DNA of 64,000 nt from Agrostemma githago (taxonomy: Eukaryota > Streptophyta > Magnoliopsida > Caryophyllales > Caryophyllaceae): assembly GCA_958450325.1 (NCBI GenBank), contig OY288256.1, positions 43,542,953-43,606,952 of the forward strand, given 5' to 3'. Every line of letters begins with the position of its first letter. Within the stretch, counting starts at the first letter, position 1. The notes beneath the pieces were generated by a model. The model searched no databases. It was not told the origin of the DNA and saw only the letters and a program-made list of their open reading frames with translations. Of this stretch, positions 48,335 through 58,526 are shown one piece after another. The translations under genes were made by a program, and so were the position numbers.

Positions 48335-49892
48335 TGATAAGTGTAGTTTGTAGTGCCTTTTTGTTGTGTTTTGGTCCCATTTTCATTGTGGAATCGCTCC
48401 TTTGGAGCGATTCATGGGCTTCTTATGCTTCCTTTAGTTCGTTTCAGGTTCCCGAGGCCGAATTGGAAGAGTTGGAGCGATTCCGACTCAATGCATACAC
48501 ATTTTGGAGCCAACGAGATAAAGGAACGATGACTCGAGACCTTGGAATCGACCCCGAGACCTTGGGACTCAATCCCGAGCCTCCGAGACCCAATCCCGAG
48601 TCCCGAGAATCGGTGGGAAGCCCATGAGAGGCAAGGAAGGACCAAAGAGTGTTTAAGGAAGGCATACAAGACCCATCCCGTTCGGGATGGGGTGCTACAT
48701 TAAGAGGGCTGCTGTGAGCCCATCCCGGTCGGGACCATCCCGCCCCGGTCGGGATGACAGGGCCGTCCCGGTCGGGACCGTGATGCTGTTGCACGACTCT
48801 TTTTCTTTCTTCTCCTTCATTCTTGTACCCATATATATACTCCCTTCTTGTAATTTTAAGACATCTTATCTTACCCTACATTAGTTTAAGCCTCCAAAAC
48901 CCTAGATTTACTCTCACTCATTAGCTTTAATCTTCCCTTAATCTTAGTTAATCCTTAGTTAATTAGTGTAATTAGTTCTTGTATTAAGAGGATACTTGAA
49001 GAATTCTCCAAGATTGACAACCTTGGGATTGTATTTGGGTTTCTCATTAATGCAAGTTATCATCTTTTTCATCATATTATTGTTGGTATAATCTTCTCTA
49101 CTCTAATCCTTGTTCATTTAATCTAGTTTCAATCTTTCTATATTGTTATTGTTATTATTCTCATTGTTCATAATGGATGTTTGGTTTGTGAGTTTGTTTT
49201 CTCTTATGATTGCTAGTTTCTCATTGATTATGAGTGAGTAGTCTTCTTGTGGGGTTAGTAGGGGGATTAGGGGTAGATTATGGATGATTAGGGTTGATTA
49301 AGGGGGAAAAGGTCACATCTTTGTTGTTAGTCACATTGTAGGCACTCTATGTGTTTGTTGATATGCTTGTGTGAGTTGTAGTGGCCATGCTTCCCATACT
49401 TGTGTTCATCTTCTCATTGATTGCTTATTTTGTGGAAATGTTGAGAATAGTCATAGTCACGAGAGTGCCGACTAGGGTCTAAGTTGCGAGAGCCCGGACC
49501 CACCTTGACATCGGTTTAAGTTGCGAGAGCCCGGACCGACTCTAGCGATTAGAAGGCACCATTACCCTTGATCACCCCAATTACCCTTCTACCTCTATGA
49601 ACCCGACCTACCCCATTTCTTTCCATATTTGTGTTAATCCTCCTAGTTAGCCATCGTTCTTTTAGTTTATTTAGTAGTTCGTTCATTAGCTTAGTTCATA
49701 CTTTTCCTCCATCATAGTTTTCCATTTATCGCTTCTTTGTGTTCGTTTGGTAATCTAGTCTCGTTTTAGGCCGATCTAGTCTAAACCTTGATATACCGTC
49801 CTCGTGGATACGATCCCGACTTACCCTAGCTACTCACTAGGTTAGTCGGTGTTATATTGATCGGCTAGGGACGTGACAAATCCCTACCATCA
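48335..49892 (+). repeat. 5' LTR of element D
   Basis: TGATAAG to CCATCA. Palindrome array at about 48673-48782, two 18-bp TAAGTTGCGAGAGCCCGG-type motifs near 49478 and 49524. Confidence 0.93.
48832..48839 (+). promoter_or_regulatory. Putative TATA box of the element D 5' LTR
   Basis: TATATATA follows the palindrome array by about 50 bp. The same order, array then TATA, holds in every LTR of this family in the window, which suggests the array is part of the promoter. The counterpart in the 3' LTR is at 56969-56976. Confidence 0.6.
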
Positions 49893-49895
49893 ATT

Positions 49896-49913
49896 TGGCG
49901 CCGTTGCCGGGGA
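49896..49913 (+). other. Primer-binding site of element D
   Basis: TGGCGCCGTTGCCGGGGA, three bases after the LTR end. This is the Athila-type site complementary to the 3' end of plant tRNA-Asp. Confidence 0.9.
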
Positions 49914-50063
49914 CGGTGCATTGTTTAGACTTAGTTTGCTTATTTCTAGACTTCGTTGTGCTCTCCCATCTTCTCTTGTTAATATTCTCTAGATTTTTCT
50001 TCTTTCCTTAGTGTTATTTCTTCTTTTTCTCTTTGTCTCTAGTTGTGTTTGCTATTGTCGTTG

Positions 50064-50086
50064 CCTAGTGCCCATAAAGCACTAGG
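50064..50086 (+). promoter_or_regulatory. Leader hairpin of element D
   Basis: CCTAGTGC / GCACTAGG stem with loop CCATAAA. It ends 10 bases before the gag ATG at 50097, so it would sit right at the start codon in the RNA. Confidence 0.75.
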
Positions 50087-50096
50087 TGTGTAGTGT

Positions 50097-53000
50097 ATGC
50101 CTAGGAGGGGAGGCGACTTCTGTCTCTTTAATCCAGAGCCGGAGAGACTCCTTCGAGCCTTTCACCAACGGACGATTAATCGGGTCAGGATCTCTCAACC
50201 AAGTGCAATCACCACTCATCAAGGGCAAGCCCAAGGAGCTGACTTGAGCATTTCACCTCGAGAGACGGCCGGAGGGACCTTCATCAATCCCTTCGGTGAT
50301 TCTTCTCCTAGTTCCCCCTCCTCTTCTACATCAACACTCTCTACACCACCATCGTCTCCCTTATATCCAATCATGCCTAAGTTCTCTTCTCACTCAACCT
50401 TTACGGAAGACGTTTTGCCGGGTCCATCCACTTTACCGGAGGCATATACCGGGAATTTTGTGGCGAAAACGCAATTTATCCAATTGGTCGAGAGAAGTCA
50501 ATTTAGTGGTTTGCCCACCGAAGACCCGCACCAACATATGGAGACTTTCTCCGATTATTGTGACGCTATATCTCAAACCGGGATTACTCAAGACCAAATT
50601 CGTTGGATACTCTTCCCGTTTTCTCTTATTGGAAAAGCGAAGAAATGGATCAAGAGTCTCGATAGGGCAACCATGGGTATCGACACTTGGAAAAATCTTG
50701 CCTTGGCGTTCTACCAAAAGTTTTACCCTCCGGAAAAGACAAATTTGCTTAGGGCCTCCATCACCGGGTTCCAACAAAGGGATGAAGAGAGCCTATATGA
50801 AGCATGGGAGCGGTTTAAGTCTTTGGTAAGATCGTGCCCTCATCATGGACTCTCATAATGGTTCTTAGTACAACAATTTTGGAATGGACTTTATGAGGAC
50901 TCGAGAGCCATTCTCAACATGGGCTCCAATGGTAGGTTCACTGAGGTCGATGACGACCAAACATGGGCGAGAATCGAAGAGATGGCGGTGCATAATTCGC
51001 AATATTCTAGGCCTAGGAAGGCACATCGAGGAGGTATACATGAGGTCGATGCTATCACCAAATTAAGCATTGACCTTGGAGCTCAATTGAAAACGCACAT
51101 GGAGACTATTGACAAGAAGCTCCAAAGTCACCTCGACCAAGTCCAAGGCACTAGTTCCTCACACCATCCACCGATTCAAGAAGTGAATGCTTTGGGGTTC
51201 GCACCTCCTTTACCTTACTATGGGATGTGCGATACTTGTGGAATAGTTGGACATGAGCCTATGTATTGCCGTGGAAGTATTGAGCAAGTGAACGCCTTTC
51301 AAGCGTTCAAGCAAGGTACCTCCTACTCTAATCAATTCCAAGCTTCCCAACAAGTCCCCCAACAACAAGCCCTTCAACATCAACAACAACATCGTCCCTA
51401 TGTTCCACCTCCTTTACGGGACAACAATGAAAGTTACCAAGGTTATGTGGGTAACCAAAGACCCTTCAACAATTTCAAGCCAAATAACCAAGGCAACTTC
51501 AACAACAAGCAAGGGTTCCAACAAGGGAACTTCAATCAAGGTGGTTTCCAAAGAAACCAAAATTTTCAAGGGTATCAAAACCGCAACCATGGCAACAATC
51601 AAGGCCATCAACAAGGTAATTCTCATGGGTTCCAAGGGAACCGTCAACAAGCAACTCAAAATCAACAACAACAAAGCAAGCCTAGGAGCCGGTCTCCTAC
51701 TCATGATTATGGCATTCCTCTCGCCATCACCGACACTCCACATAATCCATCGTCCCCACCTCGGGATTTTGACATTCAAAAGACCTTGATGGAAATACAG
51801 AGTAATCAAGATTTGCAACAAAGTCAAGTGGACATGTCAAGGAATCATCATGAGCTCTTCACTTATATTCAAGGGGAAAACGCAATGAGAGATACCCGTA
51901 TGAAGATACTTGAGAATCAAATATCTCAACTAGCTTCGGGGAGTTCCTCAAGGCAAAAGGGGCAACTACCTTCTCAAGGTGAAACACCGACATTTGAGCA
52001 TGTAAATGCCATCACCACATGGAGAGGTACCTCTTATGACTCCCCTCCATATCCTAATGAGCAAGAGCCGATGCAAGAACCAACAATAGAAATGACATCT
52101 CCAAATCATGAAGAACCAAGCTTAGACAATCCAATTGAGGAGCAAGTCTTGAGGGAGGTTGGAGAACCCCAAAAAGACGACCCTCCCCCTCTTCAAGAGA
52201 AAGACAAGGGGAAAAGGAAAGTGTCCTTTGAAGAGTCCACCCCAATCGAACAAAACAAGTACCAAATCAAGTTGCCTTTCCCATCAAGGCAAATGAAGAC
52301 TAAGGTGGACACTCAATACGACAAGTTCCTTAGTATTGTGAAGAAATTGGATGTTAGTGTCCCGTTTACCGAGTTACTTACCCAAATCCCGGCATATGGA
52401 AAATTCATGCTGGAAATCCTAGCTAGGAAGAGATCCATCGACATGGAAGAGACGGTAGCGTTCACTAGGGTGGTGAGCGAGCTTATTCAAGGTTCCACGC
52501 TTCCGAAGTTGAAGGACCCGTGTAGTTTCTCTATCCCATGCACCATCGGCAATTACAAGATCGAGAGAGCTCTATGTGATTTGGGAGCGAGTGTGAGCAT
52601 TGTTCCCTACACCATTTGTGAGCGATTAGGGATGACGGAGTTGAAATGTACTTCCATTACACTCCAAATGGCCGATAAGTCTCTTAACCAACCATTGGGA
52701 ATGTTAGAGGATGTGCCGGTGCAAATAGGGAAGTTCTTCATTCCGGTCGACTTCATTGTGGTTGATATGCCGGAGGATGCTAACACTCCCATCATCCTTG
52801 GACGCCCATTTTTACACACTGCCGGTGCCGTGATCGATGTAAAGAAGGGTATGATCACCTTTCAATTAGGCGACGAGGAGTTAGTGTTCGACCTCCAAGG
52901 CAACACTTCGCCTATGACCGAGACATGTAATATGATCCATGCCACGGAAGACATCGATCTAGAGGAAGGATCGGGACAAAGCTTGAAGAAGTACTCTTAT

Positions 53001-53333
53001 GTACTCGAGGATGATGACTCCGATTTGGAGGAAGATGAGAGCCCAATTCATGGGATTGATGACAAGTTGAAGTGCAATGACAAGGAAGAAGATGAGCCTC
53101 CCTTGGGGCCGCATGAGGACCGTTGGACGTTTGGGTATATCCCCAAGGACCAAAAGTACAAGTTCAAGTCGTTGAACTTGGAAGAGCGGGATGCCCCGGG
53201 AACGTCAAGGCAAGGCCATGAGGAGCCTTGGGATGTGGTCGGTTACATTACGAGCTTGATTGAAGACTTCTCTAGGGCCTTCGACTTGTTCTTACGTGCC
53301 CTTGATGGAGATGGAACTAGTTTTGGTTGTTGA
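50097..53333 (+). pseudogene. Gag-protease of element D (one in-frame stop)
   Basis: A frame of 1079 codons interrupted once, by TAA at 50856-50858 within the Gag core; element B has no stop there. Domains in order: Gag core (about residues 130-260), zinc knuckle CDTCGIVGHEPMYC (about 375-390), Gln/Asn/Gly-rich region, aspartic protease LCDLGASVSIVP with IILGRPFLHTAGA, acidic stretch, and C-terminal SLIEDFSRAFDLFLRALDGDG. Gag would form the particle; the protease would process it. Nothing of pol follows. Protein similarity to element B is very high, including the low-complexity part, suggesting recent common descent. Confidence 0.9.
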
Positions 53334-53624
53334 AAAAGATTGAAGAAAGCACCACCTTGGTTTGACGGAGTTCCACAAGAACCGTCTCATTGTATATATC
53401 TCTTTCTTGTAGTTAGTTGCTTTTTTTGTGAATTCTTGTTATTTGGATTGATTGATGAGCGTTGTGAGGGAGAGAATTTGATGTGTGTTAGAGTATTGCT
53501 TGATAGGTGAAGTGAGAGCGCTCCTAGAAAGGATTGGCTATGATATACTTTGGGTTGTAGGCACGAGGATCGGGTTTTTGAAGCTTAGAGCAAGCTTTTG
53601 GGGCCTTGGAAGTTGAAGAAGGCC

Positions 53625-53925
53625 CATCCCGACCGGGATGAGGCGTCCCGACCGGGAAGGGTGAGCAAACCCGATCGGGAAGGGTGCCTTCCCGATCGGG
53701 AAGGGTGCGCTGGATTTGGAGCTTCCTGTGAGTCCGTCCCGACCGGGATGAAGGGTTCCCGATCGGGACGGGTGTAGCATCCCGACCGGGAAGGAGCCGT
53801 CCCGATCGGGATGGGTGTACTAAGGTTTGAGCTCACTGTGGGTCCGTCCCGACCGAGATGAGGTCGTCCCGACCGGGACGGGTCAGGTAACCCGATCGGG
53901 ATCAGTCTTCCCGATCGGGATGGTC
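53625..53925 (+). repeat. Internal array of CCCG/CGGG palindromes (element D)
   Basis: At least a dozen short palindromes of the form TCCCG-NN-CGGGA, most with centre AT or AC/GT (TTCCCGATCGGGAA, TCCCGACCGGGA), spaced by 5 to 40 bp. Counterparts in element B at about 35742-35932 and element E at about 41303-41490. Confidence 0.85.
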
Positions 53926-54672
53926 CTCTGCTCCCCCTTTGTGATTCTTCTTCGCAATCAAGTCCACCCAACCGTTTTATGCCTCCTCCCAACCTCCCTA
54001 CTCCTCCTTGTCCCTATCATACGACCCATACACCTCACTTTACACCGAGATCCACATCAAATCCCACCCCCCTCGCACCTCTACCACCTCTACCATGCGA
54101 TGTTATCGAGAATGAAGTGGAAAAGCAATGATGAAGACAAGCAAACGCCTTTTTCGATCTATGAGACGATGGAGAGAGTGAGTTGCTAACCTATGGTACG
54201 GCAACTATCCTTTCTTTTCCGTTTTTATTGTTGATTGTTTTCCTTTGTTTATTCCCTTCTCCCTGTACACTTATGTGTCTTGATGTCATGGTGGCCTTCG
54301 AGGCCTCGGTAGTGGTTGCTCCCGACTCCCGACGATGTGATTACGTCGAGAGTCAATCGAAAAATCAAAACTTTACAAGTTTTTCACTCTTTCTATTTGA
54401 GGATTTAGTCGGATTTAGGCGGAATCCGGGCTAGGTGACTTGATTATTCCTAGCCCTCCCCTCCCATTTCCTTTTATTTCCTTCTTTTTATTTCTTCCCC
54501 CATCCATATCTTTTTCTCGTCTCGGCCCTTGGTGACTTGATTACACCCCGGCCGGACACCCTCTACCCATTTCTTCACTTTATTTTTGATTTTTAGCTTT
54601 ATTTTCGTAGTTTCTTTTCTTTTTCTTTTGTCTCTCCGCACCCTACGATCGAGCATGAGGACATGGCTCGAT

Positions 54673-54687
54673 TTAAGTGTGGGGGAG
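54673..54687 (+). other. Internal polypurine-tract-like site of element D
   Basis: TTAAGTGTGGGGGAG, identical to the terminal polypurine tract at 56431-56445 but 1.76 kb upstream. The same second copy exists in elements B and E. Confidence 0.7.
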
Positions 54688-56430
54688 CGATACTCTAGTA
54701 TAGTTTAGTCTATTTTCTTAGTTTTTCCGAAAAAATCTTTAAAATCCCTAAAAATTTGAAAATTTTTCACAAAAATCAAAAAAAAGATTTTCTCTTTTGT
54801 GTTTTCATTTTTGTGTCTTTGTGTCGTATATTTGTTTGTGTGCGTGTTTTGCCTCCCTTTTCCTTATAGGTCGCTTATTCACCGCTAGCTTTGGAGAGCT
54901 TTCAAGACACCCGGTAACATCTTTTCAACCCTTTTTCCTCTTTGTTTCTTGTGGAGTTTGGAGGAGATATTTGTTGTGGTGTGCTCGGGTGGAGCTTTGT
55001 AAAGTTTGTGGTTGATTTGGTGGCTTGTTTGGATGATCGGGGTGGTGTTTATGTTGTGTATGTGTTCATTTTGTGTTGATTGTGTTTCGTTGCTTTTACT
55101 TCTTTTTCTTTCGTTCTCGTAAAGTCTTTGTTTGTGTGTTGTGTGTCTTGTGCGTAAACCATTTTCGAAAACCCGGTTTAGAGGCTAGTGTGTGAGTGTG
55201 TACTTTCCCTTTTTAGTAGTATAAATCGAGTCTTGGACTTTAGTCTAGTAGAATGACCTTAAATCAATGAATTCGTTGGTCCTTTACCTTGAGTCCACCT
55301 AGCTTACTAGGAACTTACTACGGGATTTGCACTTTTGACCATTATGACCACCCACGGTGTGAAAAGGCCTTGGTTACCGAGTCTCGTCCCCTAGGTGACC
55401 GTGTTTAGGATCGTTTGATTAGTCCAAGTTATCCACTTTTTGTGGGTTTGAAGGGTCTTGGCCCGTCCCGACTTACCCATTTCCCCTACCTTCTACACAT
55501 ATACACACAATAAATTGTAATTTGTTGAATTCTCTCTTTCTTGTTATGCAATGACAATGCCAAAAAAGCCAAATCTTGCCAAAAAGGGCAAAGAAAAGAA
55601 AAGAAAGAAAAAAAAATGAAAGAAAGAAAAGAAATGAAGAAAAAGAAAGGGCACAAAAGCCAAAAAGAAAATAGAAAAGAAGAAAAAGAAATGGCATGGC
55701 AAAACAAATCAAAATGTCGAAAAGAAAGAAAATACCAAAAGAAAACCCGTCTCACAAAAAGGAATCCCCACAAAAATAAGCCTTTTTCCGACTTTTGTCG
55801 TGAAGAGCCTACCAAAGGACCGAGTCCCGAGGAAGGATGATAGCGGCATTAGTCGGCCTTCCCTCATTTTGCATATTTCCACCTTTTTACTTGGACTAGT
55901 TAGGCGGTCTTGGACACGGGACGACCCTCTTGGCTCACGCTAAAGGGGGCGGGGTCTCACTTACCTACAGTGTCGACTAACACCGTGGTTCTCCACTTTT
56001 CCACTCCGCCGATCGTCCCGTAGTACGTTTTTCGAAAGTTAGGAGGACCTAGGTAAGTTACCAACGTTTTTATTGCTTGATCGTCATACTATTAGGGTTT
56101 AGTCCACCTTGGTTTGTATTGCTAGCTTGGGAACGTTGTCATTTACCTCGAGTCCTAAACCGGTGTTTCATTCACCGCGTTTAGAGGGAAGCGGTATTTC
56201 TTTTGTCTTGGGTGCAACCTTGTGTTTGTTTGTTTGTTTGTTTATATGCTTGTTTGTTTTTGTGTTTTGTGTCCGGTTGCATCCACAGTTTTGTCGCAAG
56301 ACCCAACTTGCCTTGCGGAGTGCACTTGTCCTCTAAGTGCACTCGCGTGAGTTGAAGGGGCGTAGGGTGCGCTAATACCCATTCGGCTAGTTTAGTAGTT
56401 AGTGTGTGCTTACTCGAGGGCGAGTAAGGG

Positions 56431-56445
56431 TTAAGTGTGGGGGAG
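56431..56445 (+). other. Terminal polypurine tract of element D
   Basis: TTAAGTGTGGGGGAG one base before the 3' LTR start; expected primer site for plus-strand synthesis. Confidence 0.88.
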
Positions 56446-56446
56446 T

Positions 56447-58029
56447 TGATAAGTGTAGTTTGTAGTGCCTTTTTGTTGTGTTTTGGTCCCATTTTCCTTA
56501 TGGAATCGCTCCTTTGAGCGATTCGCTTCCTTTAGTTCGTTTCAGGTTCCCGAGGCCGAATTGGAAGAGTTGGAGCGATTCCGACTCAATGCATACACAT
56601 TTTGGAGCCAACGAGATAAAGGAACGATGACTCGAGACCTTGGAATCGACCACGAGACCTTGGGACTCAATCCCGAGCCTCCGAGACCCGATCCCGAGTC
56701 CCGAGAATCGGTGGGAAGCCCATGAGAGGCAAGGAAGGACCAAAGAGTGTTTAAGGAAGGCATACAAGACCCATCCCGTTCGGGATGGCCTCATCCCGTT
56801 CGGGATGGGGTGCTACATTAAGAGGGCTGCTGTGAGCCCATCCCGGTCGGGACCCTCCCGTCCCGGTCGGTATGACAGGGCCGTCCCGATCGGGATGATC
56901 CGTCCCGGTCGGGACCGTGATGCAGCTGCACGACCCTTTTTCTTTCTTCTCCTTCATTCTTGTACCCATATATATACTCCCTTCTTGTAATTTTAAGACA
57001 TCTTATCTTACCCTACATTAGTTTAAGCCTCCAAAACCCTAGATTTACTCTCACTCATTAGCTTTAATCTTCCCTTAATCTTAGTTAATCCTTAGTTAAT
57101 TAGTGTAATTAGTTCTTGTATTAAGAGGATACTTGAAGAATTCTCCAAGATTGACAACCTTGGGATTGTATTTGGGTTTCTCATTAATGCAAGTTTTCAT
57201 CTTTTTCATCATATTATTGTTGGTATAATCTTCTCTACTCTAATCCTTGTTCATTTAATCTAGTTTCAATCTTTCTATATTGTTATTTTTATTGTTCTCA
57301 TTGTTCATAATGGATGTTTGGTTTGTGAGTTTGTTTTCTCTTATGATTGTTAGTTTCTCATTGATTATGAGTGAGTAGTCTTCTTGTGGGGTTAGTAGGG
57401 GGATTAGGGGTAGATTATGGATGATTAGGGTTGATTAAGGGGGAAAAGGTCACATCTTTGTTGTTAGTCACATTGTAGGCACTCTATGTGTTTGTTGATA
57501 TGCTTGTGTGAGTTGTAGTGGCCATGCTTCCCATACTTGTGTTCATCTTCTCATTGATTGCTTATTTTGTGGAAATGTTGAGAATAGTCATAGTCACGAG
57601 AGTGCCGACTAGGGTCTAAGTTGCGAGAGCCCGGACCCACCTTGACATCGGTCTAAGTTGCGAGAGCCCGGACCGACTCTAGCGATTAGGAGGCACCATT
57701 ACCCTTGATCACCCCAATTACCCTTCTACCTCTATGAACCCGACCTACCCCACTTCTTTCCATATTTGTGTTAATCCTCCTAGTTAGCCATCGTTCTTTT
57801 AGTTTATTTAGTAGTTCGTTCATTAGCTTAGTTCATACTTTTCCTCCATCATAGTTTTCCATTTATCGCTTCTTTGTGTTCGTTTGGTAATCTAGTGTCG
57901 TTTTAGGCTGATCTAGTCTAAACCTTGATATACCGTCCTCGTGGATACGATCCCGACTTACCCTAGCTACTCACTAGGTTAGTCGGTGTTATATTGATCG
58001 GCTTGGGACGTGATAAATCCCTACCATCA
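56447..58029 (+). repeat. 3' LTR of element D
   Basis: Near-identical to the 5' LTR but with a different palindrome array (56770-56925): two palindromes more than the 5' LTR, and a short deletion near 56510-56530. Confidence 0.93.
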
Positions 58030-58526
58030 GGCACGAGCGAGGCGAACAATCTGCACAGGGCAGAAATTGCCGCGACGTTGTGTCTCTGTGACATTAACAA
58101 GGAGAGGGACGTGTTGATATCGTGGGTGTCCTCCTTTGTAACTGATAAAGCCAACCTTGCCATCAGTAAGACCATGTCAGATGTTGCCACGTTCGTCAGT
58201 GAGTCTGAAAAGAGGTCAGGAGAGCCGATCCCCGACGTGAGACCCTCTAAAATGAGCCGCGTGCCACCATCCACTTCAGAAACACCCACTGCAGAAACCG
58301 CGCTCAAATCACCGGACACCACCGAGCTATTATTTGTACTTGGTAGTCGAGCTAGGGGGGACGGGGACGGCTTAGGCTGCTCCATCGACTGTGGCGATGC
58401 AGATGTCGGTGTAGCGATAGCATGCCCGTTCCTTGCAAATAACAAGACCATGCTGGGCAATCTCCCTGTCCTGCGGAAAAATGTCGTGGACTACTGTTTA
58501 TTTCAGCACAACAGCTACAACGGCAG

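Larger units (their letters stand above)
53334..56430 (+). other. Non-coding 3' internal region of element D
   Basis: About 3.1 kb. It contains a dense palindrome array (53625-53925), a block with CTCCCCT-rich sequence, an internal polypurine-like 15-mer (54673-54687), and a purine-rich A/G tract (about 55590-55705). Conserved in order with elements A, B and E. In autonomous Athila elements this position holds an env-like ORF; none is seen here. Confidence 0.75.
48335..58029 (+). mobile_element. Athila-like non-autonomous element D (gag-protease only), inserted in the Ulp1 gene
   Basis: A 9.7-kb element with LTRs 48335-49892 and 56447-58029 and a perfect target duplication GGCAC (48330-48334 and 58030-58034). 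Reading across the duplication restores a continuous protease exon, which proves that the target was the Ulp1 gene. It has a tRNA-Asp-type primer site, leader hairpin, gag-protease ORF, 3.1 kb of non-coding 3' sequence and terminal polypurine tract. No RT, RNase H or integrase. Same orientation as the Ulp1 gene. Confidence 0.96.
44993..58526 (+). pseudogene. Ulp1-type gene, N-terminal part and first protease module (interrupted by element D)
   Basis: Exons: 44993-46117, 46505-47159, 47247-47430, 47644-47772, 47857-48006, 48147-48334 joined across element D to 58035-58526. The N-terminus is basic; the middle resembles the N-terminal domain found with transposon-borne Ulp1 genes. The protease is a C48 (SUMO/NEDD8-type) peptidase with His (DHY, 47890-47892), Asp (YLDNR, 47941-47943), Gln (RWQD, 48240-48242) and Cys (NDCG, 48267-48269). 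Lesions: TAG at 45209, frame change at a 14-G run (45550-45563), compensating frame change near 45740, TGA at 46559, splice donor ATAAGC in place of GTAAGC after 47430, TAG at 48174, and the element D insertion. Such genes occur in plant MULEs. Confidence 0.85.

Noticed and set aside
53625..53925. CRISPR-like array of spaced repeats
   Set aside because: Units are short, degenerate palindromes with irregular spacing in a plant retrotransposon; no cas genes.
55541..55840. Lys-rich ORF in the 3' region of element D (and 33753-34121 in B, 29845-30081 in E)
   Set aside because: It is the translation of the purine-rich tract; frame and length are not conserved between elements.
53334..56430. Possible env-like ORF as in autonomous Athila elements
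   Set aside because: No conserved ORF or transmembrane pattern in this region of A, B, D or E.
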